Positions 7,664-17,148 of a stretch of 34,890 nt of DNA are shown in pieces. Numbering within the stretch: position 1 is the stretch's first letter; each line of letters opens with the position of its first letter. This stretch comes from Minisyncoccota bacterium (lineage in GTDB: Bacteria > Patescibacteriota > Patescibacteriia > Patescibacteriales > UBA12465). The position numbers and the translations under genes are program-made. Under the pieces are notes generated by a model. The model searched no databases. It was not told the origin of the DNA and was given only the letters and a program-made list of their open reading frames with translations. The stretch lies in assembly GCA_021734405.1 (NCBI GenBank), contig JAIPJA010000006.1:1-34890 (forward strand). The letters are read 5' to 3'.

Positions 7664-9730
7664 ATGATATATAAGTTTATCTCTTTGTTAAAATTAAATA
7701 AAAAAGATACCTATACTGCTCAAGCAGATCCTTTTGTGGTTAAGCATGGCAATATTAAAGACTCGCAGTTAAAAGATCCGAGCTATAGGAGCGATTGGAC
7801 AGAAGAAACTTTCATGGGTAAAAGTAGTGTTAGTGAAGTAGTGGGTAAAACTTTTGAGTTAAAGCGACTAAAGTTTTTAATTATCTTGCTAGCAGTTTTT
7901 GTATTTTTTCTGATTGCCCGCGTAGCTTATCTACAGGTAGTTAAGGGTGACTATTATCATGGTTTAGCAGAGGGTAATCGTGTAAGAATAAAAGATTTAG
8001 AAGCTAACAGGGGTATTATTTATGATAGAAATTTTAAGCCTTTGGTTAGAAATCAAGCTAACTTTGTCCTGTATCTAGTCCCAGCCGATTTACCTGAAGA
8101 TATCTTAGAAAGAGATGAAATTTTACGTAATTTAGATCAAATTCTAAGTTTAGAACCTAAAGAAGAAGAGTCTCCTTGGTTTGTAATTATGAAGGATAGT
8201 TTAGCTAAGGTTGATTTAAATTCTTTAGAAGCCTTTAGCCCGGTATTTGTCAGTGATAATCTTTCTTATGAAACTGCTATGAAACTTTATCTGCTGGCAG
8301 AAAAAACCCCAGGACTATCTTTAATAAGTAAAACTAGAAGAGAGTACTTATTTGTCAGTTCAGATTTACAAGAAGAAGAAAGTTTACGCCTACCTGAAGC
8401 GTCTTTAGGTATATCTTTATCGCATGTCTTAGGCTATACTGGCAAAATTAGCCCTAAAGAATTAGAAGCAGAAAGGAAAGCCTATAACCCTTTAGATTAT
8501 GTAGGTAAAACAGGTTTAGAGAGTTATTGGGAGAAAGATTTACGAGGAGTTAAAGGTAAAAAACATATAGAGGTTGATGCTTTAGGCCAAGAGAAGAAAG
8601 TTATAAACGAATATTTACCTCAGCAAGGTTCTAATTTAATTTTATCCATAGATAGTGATCTTCAAGCAGAAGCAGAAAGAGTTCTAAGAAAATATTTAGA
8701 AAAATTAAATTTAGATAAAGGCTCTATCATCATCTTAAACCCTAACTCAGGAGAAGTTCTATCTCTAGTTAGTTGGCCTGCTTATAATAATAATATTTTT
8801 GCTAGAGGAGTAAATACTAGTGAGTATAAAGAATTTTTAGCTAACCCTAATCAACCCTTATTTAATCGAGCGATTAGCGGAGAATTTCCCTCAGGCTCTA
8901 CTATTAAACCAGTTTTTTCAGCAGCCGCTCTAGAGGAAGGGGTTATTTCTGAAAATACTACTTTTTTAAGTACAGGTGGGCTTCGAATTAGTCAATGGTT
9001 TTTTCCTGATTGGCGCTTATCAGGTCATGGTCTTACCAATGTCAGGAAAGCTATTGCTGAGTCAGTAAACACTTTTTTCTATTACATCGGTGGAGGTTAT
9101 GCAGATTTTTCTGGTTTGGGCTTAGAAAATATGGTTAAATATGCTAAGCTTTTTGGTTTAGGGGAAAAGTCGGGCTTAGATTTATACAGTGAAGCAGATG
9201 GTTTCGTGCCTACACGGGAGTGGAAAGAAGAAGTGAAAAATGAGCCTTGGTATATAGGTGATACTTATCATTTTGCTATTGGCCAAGGAGATTTACTGGC
9301 TACACCGCTTCAGGTGGCTAATTTTACAGCTGTTTTTGCTAATAATGGAAAATTACTACGCCCGCATTTAGTTAAAGAAATTCGTTCTAGCAGTAATGAA
9401 GAGGTTGTAGTAAAAATAAATCCAGAAATAATACGAGAAAAGTTCATAGACGACTACAATCTATTAGTAGTTAAACAAGGCATGAGACAAGCAGTTACTT
9501 CAGGTAGCGCTAGGTTTTTAAGTGATTTACCTTTTAGCTCAGCAGGAAAAACTGGTACGGCTCAATGGTCTAGTAATCACGCTAATCATGCTTGGTTTAC
9601 TGGCTTTGCTCCTTATGAAAATCCTGAGATAGTTGTTACTATTTTAGTTGAAGAAGGTGAGGAAGGTAGTGCTGTAGCTGTGCCTATTGCTAAGGAAATT
9701 ATGCGCTGGTATTTTGAAAATAAAGAGTAA
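7664..9730 (+). CDS. mrdA: Penicillin-binding protein 2 (peptidoglycan D,D-transpeptidase)
   Basis: 688 aa; N-terminal TM, RGIIYDRN, SxxK in EFPSGSTIKP, SVN, KTGTAQW. Confidence 0.93.
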   Translation: MIYKFISLLKLNKKDTYTAQADPFVVKHGNIKDSQLKDPSYRSDWTEETFMGKSSVSEVVGKTFELKRLKFLIILLAVFVFFLIARVAYLQVVKGDYYHGLAEGNRVRIKDLEANRGIIYDRNFKPLVRNQANFVLYLVPADLPEDILERDEILRNLDQILSLEPKEEESPWFVIMKDSLAKVDLNSLEAFSPVFVSDNLSYETAMKLYLLAEKTPGLSLISKTRREYLFVSSDLQEEESLRLPEASLGISLSHVLGYTGKISPKELEAERKAYNPLDYVGKTGLESYWEKDLRGVKGKKHIEVDALGQEKKVINEYLPQQGSNLILSIDSDLQAEAERVLRKYLEKLNLDKGSIIILNPNSGEVLSLVSWPAYNNNIFARGVNTSEYKEFLANPNQPLFNRAISGEFPSGSTIKPVFSAAALEEGVISENTTFLSTGGLRISQWFFPDWRLSGHGLTNVRKAIAESVNTFFYYIGGGYADFSGLGLENMVKYAKLFGLGEKSGLDLYSEADGFVPTREWKEEVKNEPWYIGDTYHFAIGQGDLLATPLQVANFTAVFANNGKLLRPHLVKEIRSSSNEEVVVKINPEIIREKFIDDYNLLVVKQGMRQAVTSGSARFLSDLPFSSAGKTGTAQWSSNHANHAWFTGFAPYENPEIVVTILVEEGEEGSAVAVPIAKEIMRWYFENKE

Positions 9731-9784
9731 AAGATAATATATAGTAGTTTAAAATAGTCATATCAATAAAGACATACATAATAA

Positions 9785-9811
9785 TTAGCACTCTCTTGAC
9801 ATGAGTGCTAA
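9785..9811 (+). promoter_or_regulatory. CIRCE element (HrcA operator) upstream of hrcA
   Basis: Exact TTAGCACTC-N9-GAGTGCTAA; overlaps TTGACA (9796-9801), N16, TATAAT (9818-9823). Confidence 0.97.
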
Positions 9812-9843
9812 TTTTGCTATAATGAAAAAGTCAATAAAAAAAT

Positions 9844-10527
9844 ATGCAAAATAGACAAGAAAAAATTTTATCTATTATTATAAAAGAACATATAAAAACT
9901 GCTGAACCAGTAGGCTCTTCTATTGTTTCTAACCGCTATAGACCTATTATGTCTTCAGCTACTATTAGAAATGAAATGGCAGAGCTGGAAAAAGCCGGCT
10001 ATATTTACCAGCCACACACTTCAGCTGGCAGAGTGCCTACGGAGGCTGGTTATTTGTTGTATTTAGAAGGTTTAAAATTAAAAGATTTAAACACAGCAGA
10101 GAAACAGGAACTTGAAAATAGCTTAGGTGATTTTTCTGAAGATAGTTTAAAATCCACTGCTAAACATATTGCTAAAATTTCAGATCAAGCAGTCTTTTGG
10201 GCTTTTCATAAAAATAGTTTGTATTACACCGGAATTTTTAATTTATTCCAACAACCCGAGTTTGCAGTTCAAGATTTAATTCAAGATGTGTCTTTAGTGA
10301 TAGATAGAATGGAAGACGTTATCGGAGAGGTTTTTGAAAGTATATCTTTTGGTCCCCAAGTTTTTATCGGTGCAGAAAATCCTTTTGGTCCGATTTTTTC
10401 TACCTTAACCTTAAAATACCAAAAGCATAACACCACTGGACTGCTAGGAGTCTTAGGTCCAATGAGAATGAATTATGATAAGAATTTAGCTATTTTAAAA
10501 TATTTAGAAGATAAATTAAATTTTTAA
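9844..10527 (+). CDS. hrcA: Heat-inducible transcription repressor HrcA (short form)
   Basis: 227 aa; wHTH RYRPIMSSATIRNEMAELEKAGYIYQPHTSAGRVPTEAGYLLYL; C-terminal GVLGPMRMNYDKNLAILKYLED; preceded by CIRCE. Confidence 0.93.
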   Translation: MQNRQEKILSIIIKEHIKTAEPVGSSIVSNRYRPIMSSATIRNEMAELEKAGYIYQPHTSAGRVPTEAGYLLYLEGLKLKDLNTAEKQELENSLGDFSEDSLKSTAKHIAKISDQAVFWAFHKNSLYYTGIFNLFQQPEFAVQDLIQDVSLVIDRMEDVIGEVFESISFGPQVFIGAENPFGPIFSTLTLKYQKHNTTGLLGVLGPMRMNYDKNLAILKYLEDKLNF

Positions 10528-10530
10528 GCT

Positions 10531-11232
10531 ATGGATAACAAAAAGTCATCTAAAGCCAGTCTAAAACCGGGACTATACAGGCACTATAAAGGAGGGGTTT
10601 ATCAATTTTTGTATTTAGCCCAAGATAAACTAGAGGATCAAATTCAAGTGGTCTATAAGGATAGAGATCAGGAAAACTATTATGTTAGATCTTTGGATAA
10701 TTTTTTAGGCAAAGTAAAACAGGGAAAAGAATTAAAGCCTAGATTTGAATTTTTATCAGAGTTACCAGTTGATAGTTGGGAGTCTCGTTACAAGCGTGCT
10801 TTAGCTGATTATCAAAATTTAATTAGAGAATCAGCTAAAGAAAAAGAAACTTATTACAAGTATGCTTTAGAGGGATTTATACAAGAACTTTTACCAGTGT
10901 ATGATAATTTAAAAATTTCTATAGCCAGTTTATCTTATAAGGAAGCTTCTAATCCTTGGGTGGAAGGAATTAAATATGTTATAAAGCAATTTGAGCAAGT
11001 TCTAAATTCTCAAGGAGTAGAGGAAATTTCTACTTTAGATAAGCCTTTTGATCCAGAGCTTATGGAAGCCGTAGAAGATCCTGACAGGAAGAAAGAAAAA
11101 ACCACTCAAGTTCAAGAAGATAAATTTAAGTCAAATAATGAAAATAGTCTTCCTTTAGTTAAAAAACAAATAACCCCAGGTTATAGATTAAAAGGTAAAA
11201 CTATTCGTCCAGCTAGAGTGGTGGTGGAATAA
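10531..11232 (+). CDS. grpE: DUF1653-GrpE fusion protein (nucleotide exchange factor)
   Basis: N-term LKPGLYRHYKGGVYQFLYLAQ...NYYVRSLDNFLGKV...KPRFEFLSE (DUF1653-like), then GrpE YKRALADYQNLIRES...LLPVYDNL...GVEEISTLDKPFDPELMEAV...GYRLKGKTIRPARVVV. Confidence 0.88.
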   Translation: MDNKKSSKASLKPGLYRHYKGGVYQFLYLAQDKLEDQIQVVYKDRDQENYYVRSLDNFLGKVKQGKELKPRFEFLSELPVDSWESRYKRALADYQNLIRESAKEKETYYKYALEGFIQELLPVYDNLKISIASLSYKEASNPWVEGIKYVIKQFEQVLNSQGVEEISTLDKPFDPELMEAVEDPDRKKEKTTQVQEDKFKSNNENSLPLVKKQITPGYRLKGKTIRPARVVVE

Positions 11233-11350
11233 AAAATAGTTAAAAAGGAAGTTTTAAACTTAAAAATAATAATTAAGTAATTACCATAATTAAGTAATTT
11301 AGATATTAATAAATAAATATTAATTTTAAATTAGTTAAATAATTTATCCA

Positions 11351-11386
11351 GCCTTATCCTCAAGTATTTCTAACTTGATTTAAGGC
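11351..11386 (+). promoter_or_regulatory. 5'UTR hairpin adjacent to the SD of hsp20
   Basis: GCCTTA-tcc-TCAAGT-atttcta-ACTTGA-tt-TAAGGC immediately followed by GGGAGAG and ATG (11402). Confidence 0.6.
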
Positions 11387-11401
11387 GGGAGAGATAAATC
11401 T

Positions 11402-11833
11402 ATGGCACTAATAAAATGGTCACCATTTTTCTCAGATAACTGGGATGAAATGGATAGAGCTTTTTCAGATTTTATGCCAGTGCCGGTTCGTCAGCAAAAT
11501 TTTACTCCGGCAGTAGATATGTATGAAGATGAGAATAATGTTATTGTTGAAACTCAACTGGCAGGTATTGACCCTGACAAAGTCAATATTTCTATTGAAA
11601 ATGATGTTTTATGCATTAAAGGTGAAGGAGAAAAAACTAGTGAAGTTGAAGACAAAAATTATTATCGCAAAGAAATTAAAAGAGGTAGTTTCTATCGTAG
11701 CATTCCTTTACCTACTCATGTTTCCGGTGACAAAGCTTCAGCGGTAGCAGAGGAAGGAGTTTTGAAAATAAGTATTCCTAAAGCCCCAGAAACTAAACCT
11801 AAACAAATAAAGATAAACAAGTCCAAGAAATAA
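11402..11833 (+). CDS. Hsp20/alpha-crystallin family small heat shock protein
   Basis: 143 aa; VDMYEDENNVIVETQLAGIDPDKVNISIENDVLCIKGE...YYRKEIKRGSFYRSIPLP...EEGVLKISIPKA. Confidence 0.95.
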   Translation: MALIKWSPFFSDNWDEMDRAFSDFMPVPVRQQNFTPAVDMYEDENNVIVETQLAGIDPDKVNISIENDVLCIKGEGEKTSEVEDKNYYRKEIKRGSFYRSIPLPTHVSGDKASAVAEEGVLKISIPKAPETKPKQIKINKSKK

Positions 11834-11844
11834 TATAGACAAAT

Positions 11845-11866
11845 TACGCCTAAATATTTAGGCGTA
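11845..11866. repeat. Perfect 22-nt palindrome between hsp20 and dnaK
   Basis: TACGCCTAAAT|ATTTAGGCGTA; no clear T-run after it. Confidence 0.75.
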
Positions 11867-11988
11867 TTAGTCTGTATTAATTCTAAAACAGTAAATAGAA
11901 ATTAATACTAATATAAGTATAAATAATAAAGTAATTAATTTAATCATGATAAGCAGAGCGCCTGGTTATCAATGATATATAAAAACTT

Positions 11989-13938
11989 ATGTCAAAAATT
12001 TTAGGAATTGATCTAGGGACAACTAACAGTGCGATGGCTATTATAGAAGGAGGCCAGCCTAAAATCTTAGAAAACTCCGAAGGTAATCGTACTACTCCCT
12101 CAATTGTCGCTATTTCCAAAAATGGCGAGAGGCTGGTCGGGCAAGCTGCTAAAAGGCAGGCTGTAACTAATCCCGAAAATACTGTTTTTGCTGTTAAAAG
12201 GTTAATTGGTAGAAAATTTGAAGATGAAGAAGTGCAAAAAGATATAAAAAATTATCCTTATAAGATAGTAAAGTCAGGTGAAGGGGTTAAGGTTAAATTT
12301 TCTGATGATAAAGAACATAGTCCTCAAGAGGTTTCAGCTATGATTTTATCAAAAATGAAAGCAGATGCTGAAAGTAAGACTGGAGAGAAAATTACCGAAG
12401 CCATTATAACCGTGCCAGCCTATTTCAACGACTCTCAACGTCAGGCTACTAAAGACGCTGGTAAAATTGCTGGACTAGAAGTAAAAAGAATTATTAATGA
12501 ACCAACAGCAGCAGCTTTAGCTTATGGCTTTGATAAAAAGAAAGGTCAACAAATAGCTGTCTATGATTTAGGTGGAGGAACCTTTGATATTTCTATCTTA
12601 GATGTGTCTGAAGATACAGTGGAGGTAAAAGCTACTAATGGAGATACTCATTTAGGCGGAGAAGACTTTGATCTACGTATTATTAATTGGATTATAGAGG
12701 AGTTTAAAAAAGAAAATGGTATTGATTTAGGTAATGACCCCTTAGCTTTACAAAGAATTAAAGAAGCGGCTGAAAAAGCTAAAATAGAGCTTTCTTATAC
12801 TACTGAAACAGAAATCAACCAACCTTTTATCACCACTACTGCTGATGGTCCTAAACATTTGGTTAAAAAAATCTCTCGTGCTAAATTAGAAAGCTTGGTA
12901 GAAGATTTAGTTAAAAAAACCATTGAACCTTGTAAAGCAGCTTTAAAAGATGCTGGTCTAGAAACCAAGGACATTGAAGAAGTGGTCATGGTGGGAGGCA
13001 TGACTAGAATGCCCATGGTGCAGAAGCAAATTAAAGAGTTCTTTGGTAAAGAGCCTAACTTAAGCGTTAATCCTGATGAAGTAGTAGCTTTAGGAGCAGC
13101 TGTTCAGGCTGGTGTTTTGCAAGGTGATGTTAAAGATGTTTTACTTTTAGATGTTACACCTTTAACTTTAGGGATTGAAACTTTAGGCGGAGTAGCTACA
13201 CCTTTAATTGAGAGAAATAGTACTATACCGACATCTAAGTCGCAAACCTTTTCTACAGCCGCTGATAGTCAAACTAGTGTAGAAATTCATGTAGTACAAG
13301 GAGAAAGAGCCATGGCTTCAGATAATAAAACTCTAGGTAGATTTATTTTAGATGGTATTCCCCCAGCTCCTAGAGGCGTGCCTCAAGTCGAAGTATCTTT
13401 TGATATTGATGCTAATGGAATTTTAAATGTTAGCGCTAAAGATAAAGCTTCAGGCAAAGAGCAAAAGATTACTATCACTGCTTCTTCAGGTTTAAGTGAT
13501 GAAGAAATTGAAAAAATGAAGCAAGATGCACAAAAACATGCTGATGATGATAAAAAGAAAAAAGAAAATATTGAAATTAAAAATCAAGCTGAAGCTGTCT
13601 ATATTCAAACAGAAAAATTGTTAAAAGAATCTGGTGATAAAATGAAAGCAGAAGATAAAAAAGAGTTAGAAACTAAATTAGAGGAGTTAAAGCAAGTTAA
13701 AGATTCTGATAAATACGAGGAAATGAAAGCTAAAATGGAGAGCCTGACAGAAGTGGCTCAAAAAATTGGCGCTTCTATGTACCAAAACACTTCTCCGGAT
13801 AATGCTCCAGGAGCTACAGGTTCTGAGGCTAAAGGGTCTGAAGAAGCTTCTGACCAGAAAAAAGCTGAAGAAGAAGTAGTTGAAGGTGAGGTTGAGGATA
13901 ATAAAGAGGAGACTAAAGACTCTGAAGATAAAAAATAA
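11989..13938 (+). CDS. dnaK: Molecular chaperone DnaK
   Basis: 649 aa; [42 protein letters not shown]. Confidence 0.98.
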   Translation: MSKILGIDLGTTNSAMAIIEGGQPKILENSEGNRTTPSIVAISKNGERLVGQAAKRQAVTNPENTVFAVKRLIGRKFEDEEVQKDIKNYPYKIVKSGEGVKVKFSDDKEHSPQEVSAMILSKMKADAESKTGEKITEAIITVPAYFNDSQRQATKDAGKIAGLEVKRIINEPTAAALAYGFDKKKGQQIAVYDLGGGTFDISILDVSEDTVEVKATNGDTHLGGEDFDLRIINWIIEEFKKENGIDLGNDPLALQRIKEAAEKAKIELSYTTETEINQPFITTTADGPKHLVKKISRAKLESLVEDLVKKTIEPCKAALKDAGLETKDIEEVVMVGGMTRMPMVQKQIKEFFGKEPNLSVNPDEVVALGAAVQAGVLQGDVKDVLLLDVTPLTLGIETLGGVATPLIERNSTIPTSKSQTFSTAADSQTSVEIHVVQGERAMASDNKTLGRFILDGIPPAPRGVPQVEVSFDIDANGILNVSAKDKASGKEQKITITASSGLSDEEIEKMKQDAQKHADDDKKKKENIEIKNQAEAVYIQTEKLLKESGDKMKAEDKKELETKLEELKQVKDSDKYEEMKAKMESLTEVAQKIGASMYQNTSPDNAPGATGSEAKGSEEASDQKKAEEEVVEGEVEDNKEETKDSEDKK

Positions 13939-13953
13939 TAAGTAGAATTTATG

Positions 13954-13976
13954 GTTGCTAAAATATTTTTAGCAAC
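13954..13976 (+). terminator. Hairpin after dnaK (weak terminator or processing site)
   Basis: GTTGCTAAA-atatt-TTTAGCAAC. Confidence 0.45.
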
Positions 13977-14008
13977 TACTAAATTTTATTTATTTTAACC
14001 TTAATTAT

Positions 14009-14317
14009 ATGGATAATGCAAAAAATCAGAATCAGAACAAGCAAGCGTCTGGCAGGCAAGTAAACATTGCGGATAATTTGCCTGGAGCTGAATATGCTAA
14101 TGCTGCTCAATTTCAATTTAATAAAGATGAAATGCAGATGTTATTTTTAAATATATTTGGTGGCAATGGCAGGACCGCTGCTAAAATTATTACTAGCCCT
14201 GGTCATTTTAAAAGAATAGTGGCAGTAATGAGTCAGGTAATGGATAAATATGAAAAACAGCACGGTGAAGTTAAAGAGAGTCAGGCTATAAACTCAGAAA
14301 TAGGTTTTAAAGCGTAG
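14009..14317 (+). CDS. DUF3467 family protein
   Basis: 102 aa; YANAAQFQFNKDEMQMLFLNIF...AAKIITSPGHFKRIVAVMSQVMDKYEKQHGE resembles the DUF3467 pattern. Confidence 0.75.
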   Translation: MDNAKNQNQNKQASGRQVNIADNLPGAEYANAAQFQFNKDEMQMLFLNIFGGNGRTAAKIITSPGHFKRIVAVMSQVMDKYEKQHGEVKESQAINSEIGFKA

Positions 14318-14321
14318 TTGT

Positions 14322-15401
14322 ATGGCTAATAAAGATTATTATAAAATTTTGGGACTTTCTAAGGAAGCTTCTCCAGCTGAGATCAAAAAAGCTTTTAGGG
14401 AAAAAGCCCATAAATACCACCCAGATAAGCAAGGTGGTGATGAAGCCAAGTTTAAAGAAATAAATGAAGCTTATCAAGTATTAAATAACCCTCAAAAACG
14501 GAGCCAATACGATCAATTTGGTTCAGATTTTGCTAATGGTCAAGCTGGTGGAGGTTTTTCTGGTTGGCAAAATGCTGCTGGTTTTGGTGATAATATAGAC
14601 TTTGAAGATTTGGGCGATATTTTCTCAGGTATGGGTGATATTTTTGGTTTTGGTGGGTCTAGATCTCGTAGCAGAGGTCAAGCTCGAGGCAATGATATTC
14701 AAATAATTTTAACTGTAAATTTGGAAGAAGTAGCTTTTGGGGCTCATAAAGAAATTGAATTAGAGAAAAATACTATTTGTTCTCATTGCGAGGGTCAAGG
14801 ACATGAACCTAATTCTAAAGTGGAAACCTGCCCCACTTGTCAGGGTAAAGGAGAGGTTATACAAGCGCAGAGAACTATTTTTGGTAGTTTTCAATCTCGT
14901 GCTGTTTGTCCTAATTGCCAGGGTCAAGGAAAAATTTATAGTGATAAATGTCGAGTTTGCTCGGGGGAAGGTAGAGTAAGAGATAAAGTTAGAATGAAAA
15001 TAAAAATACCAGCTGGCATACATGAAGGTCAAAGTATTCGTTTAGCTGGTTCAGGGGAGGCTGGTTTAAAAGGTGCTCCTAGCGGAGATTTATTTGTTAA
15101 AGTAAAAATAACTCCTCATCCTGATTTCGAAAGAGACGGAGATAATATAAAAAGTGTAAAAAAAGTTAGCTTTACTCAGGTGGCTTTAGGCGATAAAATT
15201 GATATTTCAACTTTAGATGGTAAGGTAAAATTAAAAATACCAGAAGGAACTCAATCAGGCACAACCTTTCGTCTTAAAGCTAAGGGTTTAGAGCGATTAC
15301 AGTCTCGTGGACGTGGAGATCATTTAGTTAAAGTTATGGTGGAGACTCCTAAAAAATTAACTAAAAAACAAAAGGAACTTATTAAGGATTTAGGGATTTA
15401 A
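14322..15401 (+). CDS. dnaJ: Molecular chaperone DnaJ
   Basis: 359 aa; J-domain with HPDK, G/F region, four CxxCxGxG zinc motifs. Confidence 0.97.
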   Translation: MANKDYYKILGLSKEASPAEIKKAFREKAHKYHPDKQGGDEAKFKEINEAYQVLNNPQKRSQYDQFGSDFANGQAGGGFSGWQNAAGFGDNIDFEDLGDIFSGMGDIFGFGGSRSRSRGQARGNDIQIILTVNLEEVAFGAHKEIELEKNTICSHCEGQGHEPNSKVETCPTCQGKGEVIQAQRTIFGSFQSRAVCPNCQGQGKIYSDKCRVCSGEGRVRDKVRMKIKIPAGIHEGQSIRLAGSGEAGLKGAPSGDLFVKVKITPHPDFERDGDNIKSVKKVSFTQVALGDKIDISTLDGKVKLKIPEGTQSGTTFRLKAKGLERLQSRGRGDHLVKVMVETPKKLTKKQKELIKDLGI

Positions 15402-15459
15402 AACCAATGACAAACTAATAACACTTTTTTATCAATAGAAGAAAAAAGACCGATTTTTA

Positions 15460-15487
15460 TTGACAAAAATAACTCTATTGCTATAAT
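15460..15487 (+). promoter_or_regulatory. Sigma70-type promoter
   Basis: TTGACA (15460-15465)-N16-TATAAT (15482-15487). Confidence 0.75.
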
Positions 15488-15518
15488 ATAAGTAAGCTGA
15501 ATTTTTAATTTAAAAGGT

Positions 15519-15755
15519 ATGGGAAATTGGTTTTCCAAATTATTTTCTTCGAAGAAAAAAGGAGATGATAACTCAAACAATGAAACTAGTGAGCTAGAAA
15601 GCTCTAAAGAGGAGACTCCTTCTGTAGCTGAAGAAACTGTCATAAAAGAGGAGGAAGTGATAGTTGACAATGAGCCAGAGATAAATCTTCCTGAGGAAGA
15701 AAAAGCTGGTAGCTCTTATGAGTCAGAAGAGGAGTCAGAGACAAAGAATTGGTAA
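15519..15755 (+). CDS. Small hypothetical acidic protein
   Basis: 78 aa MGNWFSKLFSSKKKGDD...; promoter upstream, hairpin downstream. Confidence 0.6.
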   Translation: MGNWFSKLFSSKKKGDDNSNNETSELESSKEETPSVAEETVIKEEEVIVDNEPEINLPEEEKAGSSYESEEESETKNW

Positions 15756-15772
15756 TAAGGATAGAAAAGATA

Positions 15773-15802
15773 AATAAATAGCTGCTAGCGGCTATTTATT
15801 TT
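15773..15802 (+). terminator. Hairpin terminator
   Basis: AATAAATAGC-tgctagcg-GCTATTTATT then ttg. Confidence 0.65.
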
Positions 15803-15861
15803 GTTATCAGCCTTTTTTTACAGCTTTTTAGTTTATTTTAAGTAAAATAAAATTTTAATTT

Positions 15862-16719
15862 ATGAAATTAATAGATACTCATGCGCATATTAATTTTGCC
15901 AACTACAAGGAAGACGCAGACACGGTTATTAGAAATAGTCTGCGAGAGAATATTGGCATGGTCTTAGTTGGCTCAGAGTATAAGACTTCAAAAAGAGCTT
16001 TAGAATATGCTAATAAATATGAAAAAGGAGTTTATGTTGCCGTAGGTCTTCATCCTATCCATTTACAGGATGTTTTAGTTGAAAATCAAGGTGATGAAGG
16101 GAATTATAAGTTTAGAACTAGAGCAGAAGAATTTAATTTTGATAATTATCAGAAATTAGCTGAGTTTAATAAAGTGGTAGCCATAGGGGAGATAGGACTG
16201 GACTATTATCATATTAATTTTAAAGATGATGTTTCTAAAATTAAAGCAAAGCAAAAAAGCGTTTTTTTAGAGCAATTAAACTTAGCCAGAAAAATGGATT
16301 TACCTGCTATTATACATTGTCGTCAGGCTCATGATGATCTTTATCAAATTTTAGAAGACTTTAAAGCTGAGCATAAAGACTCTATAGACAGCAGTAAACC
16401 CTGGGGAGTGATTCATTGCTTTTCTGGAGACTTAGACTTAGCTTGGAAATATTTTAATTTAGGTTTATTTATTTCTTTTACAGGACTTATAACCTTTAGT
16501 CGACAATTTGATGATGTAATTAGAAAAGTTCCTTTAGATAAAATAATGATAGAAACTGACAGCCCTTATATGACCCCTGAGCCCTATAGAGGACATAGAA
16601 ATGAACCAGCTTTAGTATATTATGTAGCTGAACACATAGCTAAACTTAGAAATATTGATATATCCAAAGTAGCTAAAGCTACTACTGATAATGCTAAAAG
16701 ATTTTTTGGTATAGTCTAG
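15862..16719 (+). CDS. tatD: TatD family metal-dependent hydrolase
   Basis: 285 aa; LIDTHAHINF, VAIGEIGLDYY, IHCRQAHDD, IETDSPYMTPEPYRGHRNEPA. Confidence 0.95.
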   Translation: MKLIDTHAHINFANYKEDADTVIRNSLRENIGMVLVGSEYKTSKRALEYANKYEKGVYVAVGLHPIHLQDVLVENQGDEGNYKFRTRAEEFNFDNYQKLAEFNKVVAIGEIGLDYYHINFKDDVSKIKAKQKSVFLEQLNLARKMDLPAIIHCRQAHDDLYQILEDFKAEHKDSIDSSKPWGVIHCFSGDLDLAWKYFNLGLFISFTGLITFSRQFDDVIRKVPLDKIMIETDSPYMTPEPYRGHRNEPALVYYVAEHIAKLRNIDISKVAKATTDNAKRFFGIV

Positions 16720-16759
16720 GTTTTACTAATAAGTTACTTAATTATAATATTTTTAGCCC

Positions 16760-16787
16760 TTGACTTTTTTTAGTGCTTGGCTACAAT
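16760..16787 (+). promoter_or_regulatory. Promoter of ATP synthase operon
   Basis: TTGACT (16760-16765)-N16-TACAAT (16782-16787); the ATG at 16799 leaves only about 5 nt of leader. Confidence 0.65.
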
Positions 16788-16798
16788 AAGAGTGTGAT

Positions 16799-17143
16799 AT
16801 GACAAAAGAATATAATTTTAAAACCCTAGCTTTATCTTTAGCTGGCTATATTAGCGCTTCTATTGCAGGCCCATTAGTAGTTATAGGAGGTATAGGCTGG
16901 TATCTGGATAGACTTTTTAATTCTAGCCCTAAGATACTAATATTATCAGTCTTTGTAGCTTTTATAGTTACAAATATTTTACTTTTTAGGCAACTAAAAA
17001 GAATAAATAAGACGATTGATAGGTATAACAAAGAAGCTGAAGAGAAAAAATTGGCTGAAGAAAAAAAAGACAAACAAGAGCTTATAGACACAAATCCTTC
17101 CTCTCAAGCAAAAGAGCAGGATAAGACAGATAAAAACCAATAA
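16799..17143 (+). CDS. AtpI/AtpZ-like ATP synthase accessory protein
   Basis: 114 aa, two TM helices (AGPLVVIGGIGWYLDRLF), first gene of atp operon. Confidence 0.75.
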   Translation: MTKEYNFKTLALSLAGYISASIAGPLVVIGGIGWYLDRLFNSSPKILILSVFVAFIVTNILLFRQLKRINKTIDRYNKEAEEKKLAEEKKDKQELIDTNPSSQAKEQDKTDKNQ

Positions 17144-17148
17144 AAAAT

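Noticed and set aside
11523-11747. ORF 11523..11747 (+)
   Set aside because: Out-of-frame ORF within hsp20; composition is a frame-shift artefact.
12795-13016. Antisense ORF inside dnaK
   Set aside because: Shadow ORF of a strongly conserved gene.
14760-15670. Antisense ORFs 14760..15032 and 15398..15670
   Set aside because: Shadow of dnaJ zinc-finger region and of the acidic 78-aa ORF; repetitive Ser/Thr/Phe composition.
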